Shown here: positions 1 through 6,570 of the stretch, in pieces
Numbering within the stretch: position 1 is the first letter of the stretch
How the letters are laid out: each line of letters opens with the position of its first letter
Assembly (NCBI GenBank): GCA_025144245.1
Contig: JALXXC010000012.1
Location: 1-60,547, forward strand
Source of the DNA: Corynebacterium sp. p3-SID1145
Lineage (GTDB): Bacteria > Actinomycetota > Actinomycetes > Mycobacteriales > Mycobacteriaceae
DNA length: 60,547 bases
Direction: 5' to 3'
Notes under the pieces: model-generated
Database searches by the model: none
What the model saw: the letters and a program-made list of their open reading frames with translations, nothing else
What the model was told of the DNA's origin: nothing
Translations under genes and position numbers: made by a program

Positions 1-19
1 GTGCGACCGGAGGGGGTGC

Positions 20-30
20 CGTCGATAAGC
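20..30 (-). repeat. Copy 1 of the GCTTATCGACG repeated 11-mer
   Basis: Exact copy of the 11-mer, just downstream of the rplL stop codon. The identical run extends to 17 nt (20-36) shared in inverted orientation with 4170-4186. The other exact copies are at 4176-4186, 6460-6470, 13315-13325, 17898-17908, 20283-20293, 22426-22436, 38091-38101, 42157-42167, 47886-47896, 48438-48448, 52834-52844, 53771-53781 and 59578-59588. The function is unknown. Confidence 0.9.
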
Positions 31-39
31 GAAAAGTGC

Positions 40-429
40 TTACTTGAGGGTGACGGTAGCGCCAGCCTCTTCGAGCTTGGCCTTAGCAGCCTCAGCGTCG
101 TCCTTGTTAGCGCCCTCGAGGATGGCCTTCGGTGCGCCCTCAACCATCTCCTTGGCGTCCTTCAGGCCCAGGCCGGAGACGATCTCGCGGACAGCCTTGA
201 TGACGCCGATCTTCTTGTCGCCAGCAGCCTCGAGAACGACGTCGAACTCGTCCTTCTCCTCCTCAGCCGGGGCATCGCCAGCAGCGCCCGGAGCAGCTGC
301 GACAGCAGCGACCGGAGCGGCAGCGGTCACGTCGAAGACCTCCTCGAATTCCTTCAGGAACTCGGAAAGTTCAATAAGGGTCATTTCCTTGAACTGCTCA
401 ATGAGCTCGTCCTTGGAGAGCTTAGCCAT
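40..429 (-). CDS. rplL: 50S ribosomal protein bL12 (L7/L12)
   Basis: The 129-residue acidic protein is the stalk protein that recruits translation factors to the ribosome. The N-terminal dimerisation domain (about residues 1-35, rich in E/L/F) is followed by an Ala/Pro/Gly hinge (about 36-55) and a compact C-terminal domain that includes [12 protein letters not shown]. The length is normal for the family. It lies 70 bases downstream of rplJ on the same strand, the usual rplJL operon. The ATG has a purine-rich Shine-Dalgarno sequence upstream. Confidence 0.98.
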   Translation of the reverse strand: MAKLSKDELIEQFKEMTLIELSEFLKEFEEVFDVTAAAPVAAVAAAPGAAGDAPAEEEKDEFDVVLEAAGDKKIGVIKAVREIVSGLGLKDAKEMVEGAPKAILEGANKDDAEAAKAKLEEAGATVTLK

Positions 430-499
430 GGTGGCTTCCTTTCTGTTGTGGCCTTAAGTGGCCAAATATTTGGTGTGCGTACTAGTGGTGGAAGTCGCT

Positions 500-1021
500 T
501 TAAGCGGCTTCCTGCTTGTCCTGCAGTGCGGCAACGAGTCGTGCCGTCTTGGATGCCGGAGCCTCGAAGAGGCCAGCAGCCTTCGCCAGAGAACCCTGGA
601 ATGCGCCGGCGAGCTTGGAAAGAGTGGTCTCGCGGTTGTCCATCTCAGCGACAGCATCCACCTGGGAGGCGTCGAGAGGATTACCGTCCATGTAGCCGCC
701 CTTGATAACGAAAGCCTCGTTACCCTTGGCGAACTTCTTCATGACCTTCGCAGCATCGACCGTTGCATCGCCCTTGATGAAGGCGACTGCGGTCGGGCCG
801 GTCAGAAGATCATCGAGACCCTCGATGCCGTGCTCGTTGGCAGCGATCTTAACGAGGGTGTTCTTGGCGACGTGCAGTTCAACGTCAAAACCGAGCTCAC
901 CGCGCAGCTCCTGCAGCTGACCCACGGTCAGGCCGCGGTACTCGGTGAGGAAGACAGAGCTAGCGCCCTCGAATTTCTCCTTCAAGGCAGCAAGCTCAGC
1001 CGTGTTCTTCGGGTTTGCCAT
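500..1021 (-). CDS. rplJ: 50S ribosomal protein uL10
   Basis: This 173-residue protein is the base of the ribosomal stalk and binds 23S rRNA and bL12 dimers. The N-terminal part reads like a typical uL10 (VFLTEYRGLTVGQLQELR), and the Ala-rich C-terminal helix is the bL12-binding tail. A strong AAGGAGG ribosome binding site sits just upstream of the ATG. It is the first gene of the rplJL operon and is preceded by a long leader, as expected for autogenous control by the L10/L12 complex. Confidence 0.98.
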   Translation of the reverse strand: MANPKNTAELAALKEKFEGASSVFLTEYRGLTVGQLQELRGELGFDVELHVAKNTLVKIAANEHGIEGLDDLLTGPTAVAFIKGDATVDAAKVMKKFAKGNEAFVIKGGYMDGNPLDASQVDAVAEMDNRETTLSKLAGAFQGSLAKAAGLFEAPASKTARLVAALQDKQEAA

Positions 1022-1260
1022 GACACACGCCTCCTTCCCATTACTTCATGTCTTGTCCGCCCGGAGCAATGAAAATTGCCCCGTGCAGAAGCACGAGGCA
1101 CAAGCGCTTAAAGCGCGGAGGAATGCCACGTTTCTCCTGCGTGGGCCGATCCTTGGGGGATTCCTTCGACTCTTCCGGAACTTCTCCGGTCGAGTGACCG
1201 ACGGTCTTCGGTGAAACTTGAGCTCGGCCCTTTGTGTGGGCCGTTCAAACTTCGATGATG
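1022..1260 (-). promoter_or_regulatory. Candidate L10 leader (5' UTR of rplJL)
   Basis: About 240 bases of untranslated sequence lie between the candidate promoter and rplJ. This is the position of the known ribosomal protein L10 leader, where the L10/L12 complex represses its own mRNA. Short GC-rich complementary stretches are visible around 1140-1245, for example GGGCC runs near 1141-1147 and 1225-1245, but I did not fold the RNA. The call is by position and family knowledge rather than by a verified structure. Confidence 0.45.
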
Positions 1261-1261
1261 A

Positions 1262-1291
1262 ACCTTAGTGCAGGGTGCCGTTCCGCACCAA
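1262..1291 (-). promoter_or_regulatory. Candidate promoter of rplJL
   Basis: On the minus strand TTGGTG (1286-1291) and TAAGGT (1262-1267) are separated by 18 bases, a fair match to sigma-A type -35/-10 elements. It would start the transcript at the head of the rplJ leader. Confidence 0.4.
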
Positions 1292-1365
1292 ATCGCCTCC
1301 TAGAAGGTTCGGGCGGTGGTGGGGTGGCGGGGATGCGCGGGTTGTATCTGTTATGCGATGAACGT

Positions 1366-1434
1366 TCCTGCATGGATCGGGTTTAAGACCGGCGGATCGA
1401 AAAAATCACGGTCTGTCTTCCGATTCATGCAGGA
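1366..1434. repeat. Imperfect inverted repeat (hairpin) between divergent genes
   Basis: Arms 1366-1380 and 1420-1434 match at 14 of 15 positions (TCCTGCATGRATCGG). An inner pair AGACCG (1386-1391) and CGGTCT (1409-1414) flanks an A-rich loop. The element lies between the rplJ leader and the divergent gene at 1605. It could be a small palindromic repeat, a MITE remnant or a structured untranslated region. Confidence 0.6.
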
Positions 1435-1604
1435 GAGTTCATGGAGGTCAGATTTGCGGCTACGTGCCGAGTCAGCTAACCCCCCTACCCCGCTTCCGCC
1501 GCTTTCGTGGAACAGGAAGCAGTTACCTGTGGATAACTCAGGTCTATCCGCAGCCTCGACCGCACCCCGTCGACGCTGCTAGCGCGAGCCAGCATTCTGA
1601 GCAC

Positions 1605-2519
1605 ATGACAAATATCGACGCAATCGCACACGAAATCATCAACCTTCGCACGCTTACCAACAACGGAAACTGGGGCCGAGCCGTTAGGGCCGGTCTAGCT
1701 GACGGCAGTCTCCTACTGCTCAGCCGGGACAAAGCTATCGAAGCCAACTTCTTCAGGTCATTGCCCGAGCACGAGCGGGCTCTTGCGCGAACCCTCGCAG
1801 TCGGATTGGGTGCTCACAGAGCAGTGCTCACTGGATTGTCAGCGGCAAGGGTTCGCGGAATGTGGGTGGCGGGCCACAACCGCGAGCCGGTGGAGCTGGC
1901 GTCGAAAAGCATTCCGCCTCGCAGCCAATGGAATCCGGGAACTGTCTACCGCTACATAAATCTCCCGCAAAGCGACATTTTCGAAGCTTACGGGATACGC
2001 ACTCCGAGGATATTCCGAATCGCGGCGGAGATCGCTCGCCATCACGGCTTCCCCGACGCACTCGTAGCCATGGATTGGTTGCGAGGAGAAGGGATCTCGA
2101 GAGCGGACTTGCAGAGGGCAACTGCCCTGCTCGGGAAGTTCAAGGGCATCGATGCCGTCCGGAAGGCAGTGGAACACTCGGTGGATTGTTCAGATTCGCC
2201 TTTCGAGCCTTATGCCCGAGCGCTGTTTATCGAAGCAGGGCTTCCGGTCCGAGCGCAGATGCCGGTGTGCAACGGCCGCTATCGCGTGGATGTGATGGTC
2301 GGGCGCAGAACTGCGGTCGAGATCGATGGCGAGGTGAAATACTCCGGCAAATACGGGCCGGCGAAAGATGTGATTCGCGAGGAGAGGATCCGCGAGAATC
2401 GCATCCGCAACACTGGCCTGACGTTGCTGCGGTACTCAAGCCGAGATCTCATGGAAAGGCCACAGCAGGTCGTCGAGGAGGTGATGTCTGATTACCGGAT
2501 GCACCCTGGGTCGGCGTAG
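1605..2519 (+). CDS. AbiEi-like / DUF559-type protein with a nuclease-fold C-terminus
   Basis: The predicted protein has 304 residues. Residues 1-150 resemble the winged-helix and AbiEi-antitoxin-like N-terminus common in actinobacterial proteins of this kind. Residues about 198-300 carry a restriction-endonuclease-like pattern: E201, D229 in a YRVDV strand, then VEIDGEVK (E239, D241, K245), which fits a PD-(D/E)XK/Vsr-type core. The ATG at 1605 is preferred because residues before it in the longer frame look non-coding. It stands alone on the plus strand between two ribosomal operons, with no partner toxin or methylase adjacent. Function unknown: it could be a DNA-repair-like or defence nuclease. 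Confidence 0.75.
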   Translation: MTNIDAIAHEIINLRTLTNNGNWGRAVRAGLADGSLLLLSRDKAIEANFFRSLPEHERALARTLAVGLGAHRAVLTGLSAARVRGMWVAGHNREPVELASKSIPPRSQWNPGTVYRYINLPQSDIFEAYGIRTPRIFRIAAEIARHHGFPDALVAMDWLRGEGISRADLQRATALLGKFKGIDAVRKAVEHSVDCSDSPFEPYARALFIEAGLPVRAQMPVCNGRYRVDVMVGRRTAVEIDGEVKYSGKYGPAKDVIREERIRENRIRNTGLTLLRYSSRDLMERPQQVVEEVMSDYRMHPGSA

Positions 2520-2770
2520 TGCGTGACCGAGGGGGAGACGCGGTGGCGCTCGTTCGGCTCCTCTGGGACGCACACGGGTGTACTCCCCCGGTCGCGGCGG
2601 AAGCCGCATGGGCTAAACATGATCGACGTTTCTGCATCGACTGAGTAGGTCGTGCGCCAAATTAAAAGCAGCTGGCTTACGACCTGATTGATGCGGTTCG
2701 GCCCATGAGCAGCGGTTCATGCACGGCAATCTTTCCCGCTCCCGCACGGCGCAAAAGCCTGTCCGACCAA
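2520..2770. other. Intergenic region without a recognisable gene
   Basis: The 318-base gap between the nuclease-like gene and rplA holds the rplA terminator at its right end. A loose inverted repeat (GACCG + AGGGGGAG against CTCCCCC + GGTC, about 2524-2595) and a 7-bp inverted pair (AGGTCGT/ACGACCT, about 2646-2683) are visible. I see no open frame with a credible start. Confidence 0.5.
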
Positions 2771-2773
2771 CGC

Positions 2774-2797
2774 AAAAGACCCCGCCGGAGCGGGGTC
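2774..2797 (-). terminator. Rho-independent terminator of the rplK-rplA operon
   Basis: GACCCCG (2778-2784) and CGGGGTC (2791-2797) form a 7-bp stem with a 6-base loop. Read on the minus strand it is followed by TTTTG. It lies about 40 bases after the rplA stop codon. Confidence 0.8.
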
Positions 2798-2837
2798 AGA
2801 TGCACGAGACGGTGGGGAGGTTAGCACCTCACACCGT

Positions 2838-3548
2838 TTACGCCTCGGTGTAGTTCTTCTGCACGTTGGTGTCCACCGGGATGCCGGGGCCCTGGGTTGC
2901 AGAGATAGTGATCTTCTTCAGGTAAATGCCCTTCGCGGATGCCGGCTTGAGACGCAGCACCTCGTCCAGGAGAGCGCCGTAGTTCTCGGCGAGCTGCTCC
3001 GGGGTGAAGGATGCCTTACCGATGAGGGCGTGGAGGTTGGAGGCCTTGTCCACGCGGAAGGCGATCTTGCCGCCCTTGGACTCGGAGACGGCCTTAGCCA
3101 CGTTGGGGGTGACGGTGCCGGTCTTCGGGTTCGGCATCAGGCCACGCGGGCCGAGGACGCGGGCGACGCGGCCGACCTTGGCCATCTGGTCCGGGGTGGC
3201 GATAGCGACGTCAAAGTCGATGTTGCCGGCGTTGATCTGCTCGATCAGCTCGTCGGAACCGACGATGTCGGCGCCGGCTTCCTGAGCCTTGGTGGCGTTC
3301 TCACCCTCGGCGAAGACAGCCACGCGGACGGTCTTACCGGTGCCGTTCGGCAGGTTGACGGTGCCGCGGACCAGCTGGTCAGCCTTGCGCGGGTCGACGG
3401 ACAGACGCATAGCGACATCGATGGTTGCGTCGTACTTCTCAGATGCGGTTTCCTTGGCGAGCTTGACTGCCTCGAGCGGGGAGTACACGCTGTTGCGGTC
3501 AACCTTTGCCAGCTTCTCCGTGTATGCCTTGGAGTGCTTCTTGGCCAT
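2838..3548 (-). CDS. rplA: 50S ribosomal protein uL1
   Basis: This 236-residue protein forms the L1 stalk of the large subunit and is a translational repressor of its own operon in many bacteria. The family core [15 protein letters not shown] is present at about residues 130-145, along with the N-terminal [12 protein letters not shown]. Length is normal. It follows rplK by 120 bases on the same strand and ends at a clear terminator. Confidence 0.98.
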   Translation of the reverse strand: MAKKHSKAYTEKLAKVDRNSVYSPLEAVKLAKETASEKYDATIDVAMRLSVDPRKADQLVRGTVNLPNGTGKTVRVAVFAEGENATKAQEAGADIVGSDELIEQINAGNIDFDVAIATPDQMAKVGRVARVLGPRGLMPNPKTGTVTPNVAKAVSESKGGKIAFRVDKASNLHALIGKASFTPEQLAENYGALLDEVLRLKPASAKGIYLKKITISATQGPGIPVDTNVQKNYTEA

Positions 3549-3668
3549 GTTGGTTTCCTTACTTGTCAGATAATGACGTGTCAGTATGTGGAAGTGTGGT
3601 GCGGGTCAGACCAGACCCTCCCACTAGCTAGGTCCCGGGCGGGACGTAGCCGAGGACATGAAGGAGTT

Positions 3669-4097
3669 TTATTTCTTCACGTCGATGCCCATGGAACGGG
3701 CGGTGCCGGCGATGATGGCGGCGCCTGCCTCGATGTCGCGGGCGTTGAGATCCTTCTTCTTGGTCTCAGCGATTTCCTTGCACTGTTCCCAGGTCACAGA
3801 GCCGACCTTGTCAGTGTGCGGAACGCCAGAGCCCTTCTGCAGACCAGCAGCCTTGAGGAGCAGCTTCGCGGCCGGCGGGGACTTCAGGATGAAGTCGAAG
3901 GAGCGGTCTTCGTAGACCGTGATCTCCACCGGGACGATGTTGCCGCGCATGGACTCGGTCGCAGCGTTGTAGGCCTTGGTGAACTCGACGATGTTGACGC
4001 CGTGCGCACCGAGAGCCGGACCGACCGGTGGTGCCGGGTTAGCCATACCAGCCTCGATCTGCAGTTTGATCAGGCCGGTGACCTTCTTTTTAGCCAT
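3669..4097 (-). CDS. rplK: 50S ribosomal protein uL11
   Basis: This 142-residue protein binds the GTPase-associated centre of 23S rRNA. The Pro-rich N-terminal signature ([11 protein letters not shown]) and the C-terminal RNA-binding domain ending GIDVKK are typical. It heads the rplKA pair. The upstream gap to nusG (about 230 bases) contains the nusG terminator and a copy of the repeated 11-mer, so rplK probably has its own promoter in that gap. Confidence 0.98.
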   Translation of the reverse strand: MAKKKVTGLIKLQIEAGMANPAPPVGPALGAHGVNIVEFTKAYNAATESMRGNIVPVEITVYEDRSFDFILKSPPAAKLLLKAAGLQKGSGVPHTDKVGSVTWEQCKEIAETKKKDLNARDIEAGAAIIAGTARSMGIDVKK

Positions 4098-4175
4098 CGG
4101 ATTACCTCTTTCCTAGATACAGGCCGCAGCCACGATGTTTAACTGGGCCTTCCGGATGCCGCATCGACGCTTTTC

Positions 4176-4186
4176 GCTTATCGACG
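4176..4186 (+). repeat. GCTTATCGACG 11-mer, intergenic copy
   Basis: Exact copy between nusG and rplK. With the six bases to its left it is identical over 17 nt (4170-4186) to the inverted copy beyond rplL (20-36), so inverted copies flank the rplK-rplA-rplJ-rplL block. Confidence 0.9.
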
Positions 4187-4277
4187 CAGCCACCGGGGAC
4201 GAACGTATTCACGCACCCGCGATGCCGCAGGCACGACCGATAAGTGTATGCCACCACGCTGCCCTGCCCAAATCGCG

Positions 4278-4300
4278 AAAGACCCGGACGGAGCCGGGTC
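4278..4300 (-). terminator. Terminator after nusG
   Basis: GACCCGG (4281-4287) and CCGGGTC (4294-4300) form a 7-bp stem with a 6-base loop, followed on the minus strand by TTTCGC. It is placed about 25 bases after the nusG stop. Confidence 0.7.
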
Positions 4301-4325
4301 TTGGTGCGCAAAGGGGAGTCGAGCG

Positions 4326-5417
4326 CTACATGATGCGCTCGATCTGGTCGGCGGTGAGCTCGACCGGGGTTTCGCGGCCGAAGATGGACACCAGCGCCTG
4401 GATCTTGCCGGTCTCCGGGTCGATCTCGTTGATCGTGGCGGAGACGCTGGCCAGGGCACCGGAGAGAATAGTGACGGCTTCGCCGACCTCGAAGTCGTGC
4501 GCGACCTTCGGCTTCTCCTCCTGCTCCGGCATGGCAATGACGGTCTCGCCCTCGGCGTTCGCCTCGGTCTTGGCGGCGTCCTCGTCGACCTTCGGCTCCT
4601 TCGGCATGAGGAATTTGGCCACGTCGCGGTGCTTGACCGGGGTGGCGTTGCCCTCGTTGCCCACGAAGGAGGTCACGCCCGGGGTCTCGCGGACCACGGA
4701 CCAGGCGGCGTCGTTGATGTCCATGCGGACGAGCACGTACCCCGGCAGGAGCTTGCGCTTGACCAGCTTCTTCTTGCCGTCTTTGAGCTCGATGGCCTGC
4801 TCGATGGGCACGACCACGTCGTAGATGGAATCTTCCACCTCGAGGGTCTGAATGCGCATGTCCAGGTTGGTCTTCACCTTGTTCTCGTAGCCGGAGTAGG
4901 ACTGGATGATGTACCACTGGCCCGGCAGCTTCTTCAGCTCGCGGGTGTACTTGCGCAGGCGCGCCTTGTACTCGGTGTCGGCGGATTCCTCCGACTCAGC
5001 GGCCAGAGCGGCCTCCGGGTCAGTCACGCCCTCAGCGTCGGCTTCCTGCACCGGCTGCTCCGGGACGTCGCCCTCAGCGACCATCTCTTCGCTCTGCTGC
5101 TCGGTGGTGTCGTCGGCAGCGTCCCTATCCGAGTCCGAGTTTTCGGACTCAGTCATCGCAGCGGGAGCTGAGGTGCCGTCCGTTTCCTCCGCGTCGCGAA
5201 CTTCCGGATCTGTCGCCTCCTGCACAGCACCGCCTTCAGCGACCATCTTTTCATTCTGCAGCTCGGCGTTATCCTCGGCATTCTCGTCAGAAGACGCGGT
5301 GGCATCCGCGTCATCCGTTTCAGGCACTGCCGGGTCGGTGGATTCCTGCACGGCACCGCCCTCGCCGACCATCTCGGCTTCGTTGGCTTCTACGCTGTAT
5401 TCGTTGTCCTCGGCCAT
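4326..5417 (-). CDS. nusG: Transcription termination/antitermination protein NusG with a long acidic N-terminus
   Basis: NusG binds RNA polymerase through its NGN domain and Rho or uS10 through its KOW domain. The NGN domain starts at about residue 165 (PGQWYIIQSYSGYENKVK) and includes LLPGYVLVRM. The KOW domain is the last 60 residues, with IFGRETPVEL. At 363 residues it is about twice the E. coli length. Residues 1-160 are an Asp/Glu/Ala-rich extension with three imperfect copies of an EMVAEGGAVQESTDP-type unit (about 16-30, 58-72, 112-134). Actinobacterial NusG proteins often have acidic N-terminal tails, but the repeat structure is noteworthy. It follows secE, with a strong hairpin in between. 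Confidence 0.97.
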   Translation of the reverse strand: MAEDNEYSVEANEAEMVGEGGAVQESTDPAVPETDDADATASSDENAEDNAELQNEKMVAEGGAVQEATDPEVRDAEETDGTSAPAAMTESENSDSDRDAADDTTEQQSEEMVAEGDVPEQPVQEADAEGVTDPEAALAAESEESADTEYKARLRKYTRELKKLPGQWYIIQSYSGYENKVKTNLDMRIQTLEVEDSIYDVVVPIEQAIELKDGKKKLVKRKLLPGYVLVRMDINDAAWSVVRETPGVTSFVGNEGNATPVKHRDVAKFLMPKEPKVDEDAAKTEANAEGETVIAMPEQEEKPKVAHDFEVGEAVTILSGALASVSATINEIDPETGKIQALVSIFGRETPVELTADQIERIM

Positions 5418-5524
5418 GTCCGCTCCTTGCAGTTGGCACGCGCCGCACTGTGGTGGGGCGCGATGGCTATTGGTGTTCTAACGTCTTTGATCAGTGCCCA
5501 GCTTACTCAGCTAGGCGAAAAACT

Positions 5525-5560
5525 TATCCCGCCTTACCCAGTGTGCTGGGAGGCGGGATA
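5525..5560. terminator. Strong hairpin between secE and nusG (candidate bidirectional terminator or attenuator)
   Basis: TATCCCGCCT (5525-5534) pairs perfectly with AGGCGGGATA (5551-5560). Inside it CCCAG (5537-5541) pairs with CTGGG (5546-5550) around a TGTG loop. Both strands have a T-run after the hairpin: ATTTTCTC on plus, AGTTTTTCG on minus. In the sense direction it lies just after secE and before nusG. Confidence 0.65.
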
Positions 5561-5584
5561 TTTTCTCTACTGCGCGAGTATAGC

Positions 5585-5908
5585 TTAAGGGACGAGGATC
5601 TGTTCAACTCCCCACGCCGCGAGGTGGTCGACACCCCACACGAGGGCGGTCAGGACGATGAGGAAGCCGAAGACGATGAGCGTGTAGTTGACCATCTGCG
5701 AACTGGTCGGCCACACGACCTTGCGCATTTCGCCGACAACTTCACCGGGGAATGCGGCGACGCCGTTACCGGCGTTGCCTTGGTCCTCCGGGGAGGTCTT
5801 CTCTACGCGCTTCTCCTGGTAGGACTCAGAGGTGACGGAGCTAGCGCCGCTGCGCTGGCGCTTACCGGTCGGCTTTGCGGCATTCCGTCCAGGCTGGTTA
5901 TCAGTCAC
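5585..5908 (-). CDS. secE: Preprotein translocase subunit SecE
   Basis: This 107-residue membrane subunit of the SecYEG channel has a charged N-terminus of about 50 residues. It is followed by the amphipathic GEVVGEMRKVVWPTS motif (residues 55-69) that defines SecE, and one membrane segment (YTLIVFGFLIVLTALVWGV). It stands between tRNA-Trp and nusG, the classic bacterial order. Confidence 0.97.
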   Translation of the reverse strand: MTDNQPGRNAAKPTGKRQRSGASSVTSESYQEKRVEKTSPEDQGNAGNGVAAFPGEVVGEMRKVVWPTSSQMVNYTLIVFGFLIVLTALVWGVDHLAAWGVEQILVP

Positions 5909-5934
5909 AGCTCTCCTCGAGTTGGTCTATATGG

Positions 5935-6007
5935 CAGGGGCGACAGGACTCGAACCTGCAACCTACGGTTTTGGAGACCGTTGCGCTACCAATTGCGCCA
6001 CGCCCCT
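5935..6007 (-). tRNA. tRNA-Trp (CCA)
   Basis: A complete cloverleaf is readable on the minus strand. The acceptor arms AGGGGCG and CGCCCCT pair, the anticodon loop is CTCCAAA with anticodon CCA, and the T-loop is GGTTCGAGTCC. CCA is encoded directly after the discriminator G (5932-5934). It lies immediately before secE. Confidence 0.97.
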
Positions 6008-6140
6008 AGGTGCACTGTTTTCCACTGCCGGGCGACCGATTTCTCGGTGTTCCGGCTGACAGTACGCCAACCCTACCACGGCACCTTCACAGTCCCGGAG
6101 AGGGCGAGCACATCTCCCCGACCGGGGCCGGATCGATGAG

Positions 6141-6212
6141 TAGCGATGGAGAGAATTGAACTCTCGACACAGCGATTATGAGTCGCTTGCTCTACCACTG
6201 AGCTACACCGCC
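6141..6212 (-). tRNA. tRNA-Met (CAT)
   Basis: The 72-nt cloverleaf on the minus strand starts GGCGGTGTAGCTCAGTGGTA, with anticodon CAT in CTCATAA and T-loop AGTTCAATTCT. The acceptor stem uses two G-U pairs. No CCA is encoded. It is an elongator type by its D-arm and acceptor pairing. Confidence 0.95.
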
Positions 6213-6278
6213 ATGTGCTCACTAACGAGTGCACATGAGAAGAGTAAACCAATCATGTCCGCCGCTAGCAAACAACAG

Positions 6279-6351
6279 AGCCCCCTAGCAGAATCGAACT
6301 GCTGACCTTCTCCTTACCATGGAGACGCTCTGCCGACTGAGCTAAGGGGGC
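6279..6351 (-). tRNA. tRNA-Thr (GGT)
   Basis: The 73-nt cloverleaf on the minus strand has acceptor GCCCCCT/AGGGGGC, anticodon GGT in ATGGTAA, and T-loop GTTCGATTC. CCA is not encoded. It is the first of the tRNA-Thr, tRNA-Met, tRNA-Trp, secE series. Confidence 0.97.
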
Positions 6352-6459
6352 TTAAGCCTCTTAAGCGTTACCCGCTCGTTTGAAGCCTTGAAAAGATTAA
6401 CCCGGCACATGCATAACGTACAAATCGCCAGGCTAGAATACCTTTTTGAGAGCTTTATA

Positions 6460-6470
6460 GCTTATCGACG
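6460..6470 (+). repeat. GCTTATCGACG 11-mer, intergenic copy
   Basis: Exact copy in the roughly 220-base gap between tRNA-Thr and the lamin-tail gene. It sits about 110 bases upstream of tRNA-Thr, outside any credible gene. Confidence 0.9.
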
Positions 6471-6570
6471 CCACCGTTTCACCACCCGTACCGCACCACG
6501 TTGGGCTTCGGCGCGGAGGGTGGCTACGGCGTACGCGGTGGAACACCGCTATGAAATTATTCCGGACCTG

